This document shows, one piece after another, positions 1-12,047 of a DNA stretch of 64,000 bases. The first letter of the stretch is position 1. Every line of letters starts with the position of its first letter. The translations under genes were made by a program, and so were the position numbers. This stretch comes from Dioscorea cayenensis subsp. rotundata (lineage: Eukaryota > Streptophyta > Magnoliopsida > Dioscoreales > Dioscoreaceae): the NCBI RefSeq assembly GCF_009730915.1, contig NC_052475.1:22130285-22194284 (forward strand). The letters run 5' to 3'. The notes beneath the pieces were generated by a model. It was given only the letters and a program-made list of their open reading frames with translations. It ran no database searches and was not told where the DNA came from.

Positions 1-818
1 AAGGGTCAATCTTTGTTTCCCAACAAAGGTACGCACCGATCTTCTTCACAAAAACAGGATGTTGAATTGTAATGCAATTGATACACCTATGAATTCAAAT
101 GAGAAACTACTTCTTGACAACTCCGTAGAGCAGATCCGTTGAGATATCGGAGCATTGTTGGGGGATTGCTATATTTATCTCACACCCGACCCGATATAAC
201 TTATGCTCAGTGTTCTATAGTTTCTAGATTTATGCAAATACCCTAGCATGCATCATTTGGGAGTCGGAAGAGAATCTTGCGATATATTAATGGTACAATT
301 CATTATGGGATTCACTACAAAAAGAAATGAAGATTTCAAGTCGCTCTGGATATTCTGATAGTGATCGGAGTGGATCGCCGACGACCGGAAAAGCACCACT
401 CGGTTGGGTGTTTTTCACTGGATCGTGGGTCATTGCTTGAGCTCTAAAAAGCAAGCTATTATCGCTTCTTTTCAAGGGCATCAAGCGTAGTATATTTCTC
501 GATCACAGCAGAAGCATGCGAGGTCAGTATGGTTAAGGCGCTATCGGAAGATTTTAATGAAAAAAGTGGCACTCCAAGTGTTATTATTTGTGATAATCGG
601 TTCATGCGATCGCTATCGCTAAAAACCCACTCTCCATGGCCGCACAAAAACATATTGATACACGGTTTCATTTTTTATCCGTGACCTTATAAAGGATGAT
701 GCAATTGAAGTCAAGCAATGCAAGACCGATGTTCGTAGTCGACATCTTCACTCAAGCCGCTACTCGTGACTTAAATTTGAGATGCCGAGAACCATGTTGC
801 ATGTGGGAGATATCTCCG
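1..818 (+). pseudogene. Ty1/copia pol 3' fragment (end of RT plus RNase H)
   Basis: Translated piecewise in several + frames, the segment gives landmarks of the copia RT/RNase H end: a [12 protein letters not shown] block near 155-200, the ILRYINGT block near 270-295, a YSDSD..GS RNase H start near 350-375, and the DIFT block near 740 that normally closes copia pol. Frames change several times and stops interrupt it, so it cannot encode a working polyprotein. The window edge cuts off the 5' part. It is followed by a polypurine tract and a probable 3' LTR, which fixes the + orientation. No intact gag or integrase is visible here. Confidence 0.85.
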
Positions 819-821
819 ATC

Positions 822-831
822 AAGGGGAAGG
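822..831 (+). other. Polypurine tract of the copia element
   Basis: AAGGGGAAGG lies between the end of the decayed pol and a TGTTG start that looks like an LTR. This is the expected place for the plus-strand primer of a copia retrotransposon. Confidence 0.6.
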
Positions 832-1244
832 TGTTGAAGTCTAGTATTGACTGGGAGGGACCCGTGACACTAGGTCAGCGTGAGAACCTCGGAGAATTGG
901 GAGTGCTTTTGCTAGTGGACCTGATTGTGAAGTCAGGTATGTGCAAATCACAAGCTTTGTCTCAGGCCGTATATGTTTTTTTATGTGAATGTTTTGTAGT
1001 ACTTTTATTATGCTTTCATCGTTAATTTGATGTAAGTTTGTATTAAGTGTATGGTTGTTCTCGCGGTTACATTAGGTCGCTTTCCACCGGCATGCACAAT
1101 GTATGTTTGTATAATTGCCCGCTTTATCAATGAATGGATGGGTGAGTTTTTGCATTTGCTTTTCTATCTCTTCCTTTCATACACGAATCTAAGTTGTTAA
1201 GTTGAGTGTCCGAGTGTTTGTTCTTTGAATTACAAGTCTTGTTC
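832..1244 (+). repeat. 3' LTR of the copia element, cut by the gap
   Basis: Begins with TGTTGAAGTC directly after the polypurine tract. It continues with non-coding sequence, including a polyadenylation-like stretch near 1125-1140, until the N run. The LTR end and its target duplication are lost in the gap, so length and age cannot be judged. Confidence 0.55.
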
Positions 1245-2244
1245 NNNNNNNNNNNNNNNNNNNNNNNNNNNNNNNNNNNNNNNNNNNNNNNNNNNNNNNN
1301 NNNNNNNNNNNNNNNNNNNNNNNNNNNNNNNNNNNNNNNNNNNNNNNNNNNNNNNNNNNNNNNNNNNNNNNNNNNNNNNNNNNNNNNNNNNNNNNNNNNN
1401 NNNNNNNNNNNNNNNNNNNNNNNNNNNNNNNNNNNNNNNNNNNNNNNNNNNNNNNNNNNNNNNNNNNNNNNNNNNNNNNNNNNNNNNNNNNNNNNNNNNN
1501 NNNNNNNNNNNNNNNNNNNNNNNNNNNNNNNNNNNNNNNNNNNNNNNNNNNNNNNNNNNNNNNNNNNNNNNNNNNNNNNNNNNNNNNNNNNNNNNNNNNN
1601 NNNNNNNNNNNNNNNNNNNNNNNNNNNNNNNNNNNNNNNNNNNNNNNNNNNNNNNNNNNNNNNNNNNNNNNNNNNNNNNNNNNNNNNNNNNNNNNNNNNN
1701 NNNNNNNNNNNNNNNNNNNNNNNNNNNNNNNNNNNNNNNNNNNNNNNNNNNNNNNNNNNNNNNNNNNNNNNNNNNNNNNNNNNNNNNNNNNNNNNNNNNN
1801 NNNNNNNNNNNNNNNNNNNNNNNNNNNNNNNNNNNNNNNNNNNNNNNNNNNNNNNNNNNNNNNNNNNNNNNNNNNNNNNNNNNNNNNNNNNNNNNNNNNN
1901 NNNNNNNNNNNNNNNNNNNNNNNNNNNNNNNNNNNNNNNNNNNNNNNNNNNNNNNNNNNNNNNNNNNNNNNNNNNNNNNNNNNNNNNNNNNNNNNNNNNN
2001 NNNNNNNNNNNNNNNNNNNNNNNNNNNNNNNNNNNNNNNNNNNNNNNNNNNNNNNNNNNNNNNNNNNNNNNNNNNNNNNNNNNNNNNNNNNNNNNNNNNN
2101 NNNNNNNNNNNNNNNNNNNNNNNNNNNNNNNNNNNNNNNNNNNNNNNNNNNNNNNNNNNNNNNNNNNNNNNNNNNNNNNNNNNNNNNNNNNNNNNNNNNN
2201 NNNNNNNNNNNNNNNNNNNNNNNNNNNNNNNNNNNNNNNNNNNN
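1245..2244. other. Assembly gap of 1000 N
   Basis: Exactly 1000 undetermined bases. A round number suggests a placeholder gap of unknown true size. Open frames drawn across it are artefacts. The 120 bases after it (2245-2364) are AT-rich and hold nothing I recognise. Confidence 0.98.
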
Positions 2245-3399
2245 GTGATCAAGCATTTGATCTTCATTCAATGGGCCAAGATCATCATTGTTTATGTAAT
2301 GGGAATAGTAACACTGTGTTTTCTATTTCTATTAGTACCCACAATAAAGCTAAAAAAGCAAATCTGTTAGTGCAACCGCACTATTTAATTAGTATGATTT
2401 GACACCAAGACAAGATAACATGGCAACCATGGTGATAAGGCATAATTGATGACATGGAAAGCATGGTGACATGGCAAGGAGGCTTGGCTTGCAAGGCAAA
2501 AAAAACATCTTGAAGATCTTAGTGGAGCTATTTTTAGTAAGTCTATAATATGGAAGAAAATATTTTGAAGATCTTGGTGGAATTATTTTTGGAAACATGT
2601 TACAATTTGAAGACAAGATTATATCAAGACTATATTTAGGTGATTTGATTGAAGACTAAATATGGTGGAACTTAATTGAAGAAATACCTATCAATGGTAT
2701 GATTTGAAGAATCCTTGATGAGAATGATTGAAGATCATTATCGGCAAGATTTGAAGACCAAACTTGGAAGGTTGAAGATCAAGTTTGGCAAGTTCCATGA
2801 AGACGCACAAGGGCGTGCGCCCCTTGCGAGGGGACTGTCACTACAAGAAACTGTTGAATTAGAAACAGTAATTTAGCAACGGACTGGTTCTGTTGCGGTT
2901 TAATAACTGATTAGCAACGGATTAGACCGTCCGTTACAATGTTACAAATAAAATTTAGGACTGTTTCAAAATTTAAAACGTAAATGCCATCGGTGGCTAA
3001 TCCGTTTCTGTTTTAAAAACGGGTAAAATATTCGTTTGTAAATTACCAACGGAATTGGAGTCCGTTTATGAAATAGTAACGGATTAAACATCGGTTTCTA
3101 AACTTAGCAACCGATTCGAAGTCCGTTTGTAAAATAGTAACGGATTACATATCGGTTTCGAAATATTAGCAACGGGTTAAAATTCGGTTTGTATATTACC
3201 AACGGATTTATAATCCGTTTGTAACTAGTAACGGATCGCATATCGGTTTGTAAAATCTAGTAACGGATTAATATTCGGTTTGTAAATTACCAACGAATTG
3301 GTTATCTGTTTCTAAAACCTAGTAGCTGAGTTTGGTTCCGTTGGTTATCAAGTAGGTTTAAATTTTTGATTATATTTTTTTAGTAAAAACATTTTTATG

Positions 3400-4660
3400 A
3401 CTCAATTGAAGTGGTTATATTTATTTTTTTAATTGTAATCATGAAAGAATAATGATTTTTAAATAATTTTTATGAATATATATTAACTCCTTTTAGATAT
3501 GATTAATGTTACATATTATTAACTTTTTTTTATGAATATAATTTTTAGGATAAAAAGGACAAAAATTATTTGGTAACTTTTTTAATTACTCAAGACCAAT
3601 AATTTTCTTGAAAATATATATAACAATAACTTAAATATAAAAAAATAGCCATAATTAGTTTTTTTCAAACAAAAATTAAAAATATTTAGATTTTTGTAAA
3701 TACGAATTTTTTTCTAAAAAAACAATTACAAACGGACATTATAATCCATTAGTAAATTACCAACGGACTTGTAATCCATTTGTAAAATAGTAACGGATTA
3801 CACATACATTATTAAATGGTAGCAACGGATTAAAATTCGGTTTTGTAAATTACCAACGGATCCGTATTCCGTTTGCAAAAATAATAGCGAGTTCATATAT
3901 CGGTTTCTAAAAATCTAGTAACGATTACGATTCGGTTTGTAAATTACCAGCGATTTGGGCATCCGTTTCTAAAAACTTAGCAGCGGAGTTTGTTTCCGTT
4001 GGTAAATTAGAAAATAGCCATGATTTTTTTAAATAATTTTTTTATGAATATATATTAACTCCTTTTTAGATATGATTAATGTTACATATTATTAACTTTT
4101 TATGAATATAATTTTTTTAGGATAAAAAGGACAAAAAAATTATTTGGTAACTTTTTTTAATTACTCAAGACCAATAATTTTTCTTGAAAAATATATATAA
4201 CAATAACTTAAATATAAAAATAGCCATAATTAGTTTTTTTCAAACAAAAATTAAAAATATTTAGATTTTGTAAATACGGAAATTTTTTTCTAAAAAAACA
4301 ATTACAAGCGGACATTATAATCCATTAGTAAATTACCAACGGACTTGTAATCCATTTGTAAAAATAGTAACGGATTACACATCGGTTTTTAAATGGTAGC
4401 AACGGATTAAAATTCGGGTTTTGTAAATTACCAACGGAACCGTATTCCGTTTGCAAAAATAGTAACGAGTTCATATATTGGTTTCTAAAAATCTAGTAAC
4501 GGATTACGATTCGGTTTGTAAATTATCAACGGATGGGCATCCGTTTCTAAAAACTTAGCAACGGAGTTTGTTTCCGTTGGTAAATTAGAAAATAGCCATG
4601 ATTTTTAAATAATTTTTATGAATATATATTAACTCCTTTTAGATATGATTAATGTTACAT
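3400..4660. repeat. Tandem internal duplication of about 570 bp in the CACTA element
   Basis: The word TAGATATGATTAATGTTACA recurs near 3495, 4067 and 4640, with the surrounding sequence (including a GGATAAAAAGGACAAAAA block near 3549 and 4121) repeated in the same order. This gives two full units and a partial third at about 570-bp spacing. Units differ mainly by small homopolymer-length changes. Confidence 0.85.
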
Positions 4661-4739
4661 ATTATTAACTCCCAAGCATCTATTTTTTATCCCCAGCTAT
4701 TGCAATGCTCATCTACAGGTGCATCATCTATAGACCTAC

Positions 4740-5095
4740 ATGCTAATATTAGGCAAACATGTGATGTTGTTGATTTGCTTTTCATCTATAGGTACATCAT
4801 CCCAAGAGCTACAAGTTAAGATTACACAGTTGTGTGAAACTGTTGATCAGCTACAAGATAAAAAAACAAAAGAGCTTCAAGAGAGTCCGCATGAAGTGAG
4901 AGATGACAACAAAGGGCTTCAACGAGTGCTGCATGAGATGAGGCGAGAGAGATGAGTATCGTAATCGGATGTTGCGTCGGATGCGAGGATATGATGATGG
5001 ACTTGAGGCTAGGATGCTTGAGCTCACAGTTCACTCGGGACTCACAACCCTGACTAGTAATGACCATGATGTTGACCATGTGGATGAGCTTTTAG
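4740..5095 (+). pseudogene. Coiled-coil remnant inside the CACTA element
   Basis: A 71-codon frame (4740-4955) is rich in Glu, Gln, Lys and Leu with heptad-like spacing. After a TGA the similarity in character continues in another frame to about 5095 (DEYRNRMLRRMRGYDDGLE). Such C-terminal coiled coils occur in plant En/Spm-associated transposase proteins, so this is probably the last surviving exon of one. Recognition is by character and context only. Confidence 0.4.
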
Positions 5096-6295
5096 TTTAT
5101 TTGATATTTGTTACTAATTTTTCTTTTTGTTAAAGTTCGTTTTTGGACATCTTTTCCTAAATGCATTAATGAAATCATTTTTTTGTTAGCTTTATTGTTG
5201 CTAAAAAAATTTGTCATAACTGTATTATTTATATCAACTTTGAAAACCAATGTGATATTTTTTTTAATTATTTAGTTTTTTTAGCAACGGATTACAAACC
5301 GATTAATTTGTCTCAATATATATATATATATTTAATTTTAGCATCGGATTTGTAACGAAATAGTTTTTGTTTATAATAAAAAAACAAATTTAAAACAAAA
5401 TATGTTCCGTTACAAATCCGTTTCTATTTTTTGGAATGGTAATTATTCCGTTGCTAATCCGTTGGTATCTGTTTAAACGGATTAGTAACAACATACATTC
5501 AGTTGCAAAATGTAGCAACACTTTTGAAATGGAATAATTTCCGTTACTAAAATTTGCAAACGGAAGCTTTTCCGTTACAAATCCGTTGCTGAAGTCTGCA
5601 ACGGAATGTTATGTCGTTTGTAAAAAATTAGCAACACCTATTTTGCAAACATAAAAGTTTCGTTTATAATCCGTTGCTAATGCAAGTTAGCAACGGATTA
5701 GAAACAGAAAGTGTTGTTTGTAAAATGCAATTCTCTTGTAGTGTGTGTGATGAGGAACTGAGGAGGTAGGCTAGTTGTTGGCAGTCGGGATCAGGAGATT
5801 TGGCTGCATCGACTCAGACTAAACATGACCGGGAGGTTGATGGGTCTTGAGGTCGTCCGCAACGTAACTAGAACTCAGTCAAGTTAGCAGTCAGGGCCAT
5901 GTTGCAACTTATGTTACAGCAGGAGTTGCAATAGCTAATTTCGGAAGGTTTTTAAATTAGTAGCCGCGAAGATTCTAAAAGAGGTATGTGCTATCTTGCT
6001 TGTAGATTGTAAGTGCGATCAGAGCTAAAGAGAGTGGGTACATAAGACAATCTAGAGATGGTAGTGATTTTTATTATTTTAAGAGTGTGAGTGACAAGTG
6101 TTTGTACTCATGTATTTTTACCTCTTTTAGTGGATTTTTTATCTCCGGGCTTGGCCTCCCAAACGTAGGCGAGTGGACGCCGAACTGGGCTACCAACATC
6201 ATGTGTATTTTTCTTTGTTGGTTTGTGTGAAATTTCTATGAGTGTTTGAGTGTTCCCTAAAACCCACAAACCACACCGGCGGAACTAACAAAACC

Positions 6296-7143
6296 AATCA
6301 CCCTAACTACATGTTTATCTTTTTGTCTCTCTTCTACGGACACTGGAGTAAATTACAATGTTTTATGAATGTCTGCAATTGACTTATTGTGTATATAGAG
6401 AACCTATATAATCTAGGGACTTTCCACAACAATCATTAGATTATAATTTAACGGTTGTTGTTTTATTATAAATATAACCTCGAAAGTGAGTTTATCATTA
6501 GTAACCTCACTTCCAGAATTAGTAATGAAACAATAGTTGTTAAATGAGTTATCTAATGACCACTGTGATATATGGGGATGCCCCTAGATTTGTTTTCTGG
6601 GGACATCCCAGAGAACACACACACACATATATATATAGTGTTGCTTTGCCACTCCATGGGTGGATCTTGCTAACCCAACTTCTTTCATTTAATCTAATTT
6701 TTTGGAAAGATATAACTAAATTAATTATAATTTAAAAAAATAGTTTATTTTTTTTTAAAGATGTAATTTTAAAAATATTAAAAATTAAAGTTTAAAAATA
6801 ATAATATTATTAATTAATTACATTAATAAAAAAGTCATTTTATATAAATATTAACAACAAACATTACTGTAATAGACTAATAGTTATGCAATAAATTCTT
6901 ATGTTAAAGATTAAAAGTTAGATTTTTTTTTTCTAAAATATGATTAAAGATTTATTGTGTGTGCGGTACTTATTCATATTATCACAAAAACAACAACAAC
7001 AGCACAAAATATTTATTTATTTATGTCAATTAAGCTCTTTAAAAGGAAAATGCATTAATTTTTCAATGTGTCCATCTAACCGCATCCTAAATTACGAGAT
7101 AGGTCCATCCAAATAATCAAATACTACCCGAGTGGATACGATG
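6296..7143. other. AT-rich spacer
   Basis: No gene is visible. It holds a short (AC)n(AT)n microsatellite near 6616-6639 and A/T-rich filler up to the target duplication of the hAT element. Confidence 0.7.
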
Positions 7144-7361
7144 GTATGAACTAGAGGTGGGCACGGGCCGTCCGGCAACCCGGCCCGGAACCGGCCCGTA
7201 CTGTAGACGGGCCGGTTACGGGTTGGGCTTCTCCCAACCCGTGGCCCGAAGGATTGGCCCGCCGGGCCAGGCCCATATTAGAACCGGGTTGCAACCCGGT
7301 TCCCAACCCGCCGGCCCGGCTCGGCAGGTTGGGAGCCCGTTGAAGCCCAGCCATTGGGCTT

Positions 7362-7394
7362 CAACGGCTATGAATTTAAAATTCATAGCCGTTG
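7362..7394. repeat. Perfect 33-bp palindrome in the hAT left subterminal zone
   Basis: Two 16-base arms around a single central A, starting CAACGGCTATGAATTT. It sits where the GC-rich subterminal region changes to AT-rich sequence. Confidence 0.9.
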
Positions 7395-7859
7395 GCAATT
7401 TTTTATTAATATTTTTTTTAATTCAAATTTTTTATTTTTAGGAATTTTTTTTTTAAAATTCTTACAAATTTCTATATATACCCCCCACCCCTTATTATTT
7501 ACATTTTACCAATTATTACTCTCTCCCAACTCTCTACTCTCATGCTCTCTTAATCTCCTACTTTCATTCTCTCTTAATTTCATTCTCTCAAGGCATATTA
7601 TTTGGATTGTTGGAGTTTAATTATTTCAAGTCAACATTATCAAGGCTTAATATTACAAGTTTGAATCTTGGAGACTTGGAGTGGTGCAAATTTGGATTTT
7701 CTCTTAATTTTTAACATTTCGGAAATCACCAATTAACAAGGCTGGTGATGATTTATTTATTTTTATGTTTAGTTATAGTTTCTAGGCTTGTCTTATTTTA
7801 ATCATGCAAGTATTAGTTGTATTCTTGATATATTTATTTTAATTATTAGTTTAGACTTG

Positions 7860-9850
7860 TGGTTTTTTAAAAGAAATGCATGAAATTATTATTTGTAGTT
7901 TTGGTTGACTTTTTTTTATAAATATTTGGACGAAATTATTATTGTAGACATGAATAAAAGTATTAGTTGAAATTATAGATATTTATTTAAATTATTATTT
8001 TAGACTTGTGGATATATAAAAAATGCATGAAATTATTATTTATAGTTTTCATAGAGTTGTTTTTTTAAATAATTGTATGAATTTATTTTTGTAGACTTGA
8101 ACAAAATTATTAGTTATATTCTTCATATTTATTTTTATTATTAGTATGGATACGTGGTTTTTTTAAAAAAATACATGAAATTATTATTTCTAGTTTTTGT
8201 AGACTTGGGTTTTTTAATATTTGCATGAAATTATTTTTGTAGAGTTGAATGAATGCATTTATGATATTTATTTTTATTATTACTTTAGAGTTGTGTTTTT
8301 TTTGAAAAAATGCATGAATATATTTTTTATGGACTTACATGAAATTATTTTTAATTTATGGGTTTTAAAAAAGTACATGAAATTAATATTTCTAGTTTTT
8401 GTAGACTTGATTTTCTTTAATATTTGCATGTAATTATTTTTGTAGAGTTGAATGAATTTGTTTTTGTTTTTGCATTTATAATTTTAATTTTTATTATTAG
8501 TTTAGAGTTGTGGTTTTTTTGAAAAATGCATGGATGTATTATTTATGGACTTGTATGAAATTATTTTTAACTTCTGGGTTTTTAAAAAGTACATGAAATT
8601 AATATTTCTAGTTTTTGTAGACTTGGTTTTCTTTAATATTTGCATGTAATTATTTTTGTAGAGTTGAATGAATTTTTTTTTGTTTTTGCATTTATGATAT
8701 TTATTTTTATTATTAGTTTAGAGTTGTGGTTTTTTTAAAAAATGCATGAATGTATTTTTTATGGACTTGTATGAAATTATTTTTAACTTGTGGGTTTTTA
8801 AAAAGTACATGAAATTAATATTTCTAGTTTTTGAGACTAGGTTTTTTTTAATATTTGCATGAAATTATTTTTGTAGAGTTGAATGTATTTTTTTTTTATT
8901 TTGCATCTTTAATATTTGTATGAAATTATTTGTTTGTATTTATGATATTTGCATGAAATTATTATGTGTAGTTTTTGTATCCTTGTTTTTTTTTTTTTAA
9001 TATTTGCATGAAATTATTTTTTTGTACACTTGAATGAAATTATTTGTAATATTGTTAGAAATTTAATTTCATTATTAGTTTTACACTTGTGTATGCATTT
9101 TTTTATGTTTGCATGAAATTATTATGTGTAGTTTTTGTATACTTGTTTTTGTAAATAATTGCATGAAATTTTTTTTGTAGACTTGAATGAAATTATTTGT
9201 AATATTGTTAGATATTTAATTTCATTATTACTTTTAGACTTGTGTATGCATTTTTTTATATTTGCATGAAATTATTATGTGTAGTTTTTGTATACTTGTT
9301 TTTTTTAAAAAAAATATTTGCATGAAATTATTATGTGTAGTTTTTGTGGACTTGTTTTTTTTATTTTTGTAAATAATTGTATGAAATTTTTTTTGTAGAC
9401 TTGAATGAAATTATTTGTAATATTGTTAGATATTTAATTTCATTATTACTTTTACACTTGTGTATGCATTTTTTTATATTTGCATGAAATTATTATGTGT
9501 AGTTTTTATATACTTGTTTTTTTTTATTTTTGTAAATAATTGCATGAAATATTTTTTGTAGATTTGAATGAAATTATTTGTAATATTGTTAGATATTTAA
9601 TTTCATTATTAGTTTTAGACTTGTGTATGCATTTTTTTAATATTTGCATGAAATTATCATGTGTAGTTTTTGTGGACTTGTTTTTCTTTTTGGTAAATAT
9701 TTGTAATATTTTATTTTTGTAGACTTGAATGAAATTATTTGTAGTATTCTTAGATATTTAATTTCATTATTAGTTTTAATTTTTTTTTTTTTTTGTAAAT
9801 ACTTGTATGAAATTATTTGTTGTAAACTTCAATGAAATTAGTTGTTGTAT
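7860..9850. repeat. Degenerate tandem repeat array inside the hAT element
   Basis: Variants of TGCATGAAATTATT, TTTGTAGACTTG and TTAGATATTTAATTTCATT alternate for 2 kb between the 5' end and the transposase. From about 9040 on, higher-order units of roughly 150-220 bp can be followed, each ending with TTTAATTTCATTATTA. The array is AT-rich and has no coding character; it may lie in the transposase 5' leader or an intron. Confidence 0.8.
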
Positions 9851-9866
9851 TCTTAGATATTAAAAT

Positions 9867-12047
9867 ATGGGTTCACGTGGTGGATGCTCTCGAGGAAAAA
9901 ACGTTGTTGGATCGGCTTCCACTCCCACACCACCTACTTAAGAAAGCAATCCATTTGAAGATTTTGAGAGCCCAATAGAACAATCGGCACCGGTTGATGT
10001 ACCCTCACAAACCGGACAAGCAACCCGCTCCACAGAAATTGCCCTCAAATCTAACATTTTTAAAACTCATTTTAAAAAATTATATAATAATGATGGCATT
10101 GTAACACATGGTAAATGTAACTATTGTGGTTCCGAATTTAAACATTATAAGGGTGGAGGATAATGACACATTCAACAGACACTTGGAGAAGAAGCACCCG
10201 GACAAGCTTGGACATGCTCGATTACAGTCACAAATGCGATTCACTGTGGATGAAGGTACAGGTTCTCAATCATCTCTATTTACATTTTCGCAAGCAAAAT
10301 ACAGAGATAAAATTGCGGAGACAATTTCCGTCGAGCGCTTGCCGTTCAACTTCGCTGAACGGTGTCAAGTTCAAGAATGCATCAATGACACACTACAACC
10401 GGCATGCAAGAAGGTTTCACGGAGGACAATTCAAAGGACAATATTCAAACAATACAAGAATGGTAGGGAACAACATTCTGAGTATTTTCGTACTTTTAAC
10501 TCTAAGTTTCTTTATGTTCCGATGTTTGGACCGATGTTTTTCATGAAAATTCTTTTATGGGTATTACGGCATATTGGGTTGACGACAAGTGGAATATCCA
10601 AAAGCGCGTTCTCGCTTTTAGGGTGTTCAACAAGTCTCATAGCGCCGATAATATTTATAGACTTATGCGTGGAGTTATCGAAGAATTTGGTTTAATGTTT
10701 AAAATTTTTTCGATTTCTTTTGATAATGTCTCCGCTAATACGGCCTCAATTACACCACTAGAAGATTTTTTGAGTCCTTCATGTGGTGGCAAATATTTTC
10801 ATATAAGATGTATTTGTCATGTTTTAAACTTATGTGTGCAAAGTGGTTTGGAAGAGCTTAAAGAATTTGTACTCCCCGTTAGGGAGGTCGTAGCTTATAT
10901 GGGAAAAAGCATGACCCTTATGAAACAATGGGCTCGCTATTGTAAAGCACATAACATGAGGGTCAAAAAATTCCCTAAAGATGTTAAAACAAGATGGAAC
11001 TCAACTTATCGGCTTCTTAGTGCAACATTTCCCTATAGGACATTGTTGACTAAGTTTGTTCATGATTCCTTAGTTGGTTTTTGTTTATATAAGTATAACT
11101 GGGTAATTATCGCTCGTATTATTGATTTGCTTGCGGTTTTTAACACATGCACTAATTTGTTTTCGCAAGTTTATTTTCCTACTTCCCATTTATTTTTATA
11201 TGGTGTTGTTGACGTGGCTGAACAATTTTGGAAGTTTAGATTAGATCCACAATTGTTTAGTGCATTGATCACTATGAAAATTAAATGGTTGTCTTATTAT
11301 AAAAATATACCTCATATTACTTAATTAGTTGCATTTGTTCTTGATCCAAGATAGAAGCTAGAAGGTTTGCAAGAATATTTGGACGCATATTACAAATTCT
11401 TAGGATTCAATGGAGGACAAGATTCCCAATTGGTTCCCATGAGCTTGCCCATGAGTGACGTGGATACTCAAGAATCTGAACTGGACTCCGACAGCATTGT
11501 GGATGTCAATGAAATTGTTGTTGATACTAGGAGTCAACTTGTTGAATTATATGATAATTATTGTATTAGATATAGTCATATAGTTCCACAGGTTGCACAG
11601 GAGGCAGTAGGACAATCTAGCAGTGGTGGAGGAGAATCATTCCGACAGAGGCAAGCAAAGAAGAAACCAAGGGGATCACAATATACAGAGCTCGACTTGT
11701 ACTTAAACACTACCTTCCCGTTCTCAGAAGAAATCAACACAGACATGACTTTCAACGTCCTCAATTGGCGGCAAGGTAATGAAAATCCGTACCCCATTCT
11801 TTCACTAATGATAAAGGATATTTTTGTGTGTCCTATGTCTACAGTAGCTTGCGAGCAGACTTTTAGCGTAGGTGGAAACATGTTGGATTCGACATGTTCG
11901 CAATTGACACCACAAAATATTGAAATTCAAGTTTGCATGGATGACTGGAAACGTGCTCAAGTTCGGCAACAAGAAGCAGAACAAGGAAGTCCAGATGCTA
12001 GTGATTTTTTCTACACAGATGAGCACACCTGGCTCAACAGTCATTGA
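9867..12047 (+). pseudogene. hAT transposase, broken
   Basis: Begins at ATG 9867. A BED-type zinc finger is visible (CNYCGSEFKH near 10115-10147, then FNRHLEKKH in another frame). The RNase H-like core follows (a DVWTDVF block near 10520-10545, then FDNVSAN), and the C-terminal hAT dimerisation block is clear near 11790-11950 (CPMSTVACEQTFS and onward). Lesions: stop TAA at 9939-9941, frame changes near 10150 and between about 10400 and 10520, stop TAA at 11322-11324 and a TAG near 11352. The last part from 11367 to the TGA at 12047 is open. It belongs to the Ac/Tam3-type plant hAT group by these blocks; the subfamily is not resolved. Confidence 0.9.

Larger units (their letters stand above)
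2839..5743. mobile_element. Non-autonomous CACTA (En/Spm) element nested in the LTR
   Basis: The left end reads CACTACAAGAAA and the right end is the inverse of CACTACAAGAGA, the diagnostic CACTA termini. It is flanked by the 3-bp target duplication TGT (2836-2838 and 5744-5746). Both subterminal zones (about 2875-3350 and 5280-5705) are packed with copies of CAACGGATT-type words in both orientations, the usual transposase-binding arrays of the class. No complete transposase is present; only a short coiled-coil remnant remains (4740-5095). The orientation of the lost transposase genes cannot be set with certainty. Confidence 0.92.
2365..6290 (+). mobile_element. SIRE-like copia solo LTR, split by a CACTA element
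   Basis: The left part (2365-2838) starts TGTTAGTGCAACCGCAC and the right part (5744-6290) ends GGCGGAACTAACA, giving the short inverted TGTTAG/CTAACA ends of an LTR. Without the insert the LTR is about 1.02 kb, normal for SIRE/Maximus-type copia elements. The right part carries a CTCCGGGCTTGGCC...CCGAACTGGG block of the kind seen near the 3' end of such LTRs. Flanks are AAATC (2360-2364) and AAACC (6291-6295), a 4/5 match to a 5-bp target duplication. No primer-binding site or gag follows, so I read it as a solo LTR; the gap upstream leaves some doubt. Confidence 0.7.

Noticed and set aside
1189..2402. Long open frames across the N run
   Set aside because: They exist only because N has no stop codons; no coding content is known there.
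7151..7441. Gly/Pro/Arg-rich open frames on both strands at the hAT left end (and 12352-12702 at the right end)
   Set aside because: They are produced by the GC-rich GGCCCG subterminal repeats and TIR; both strands are open and none has a protein family character.
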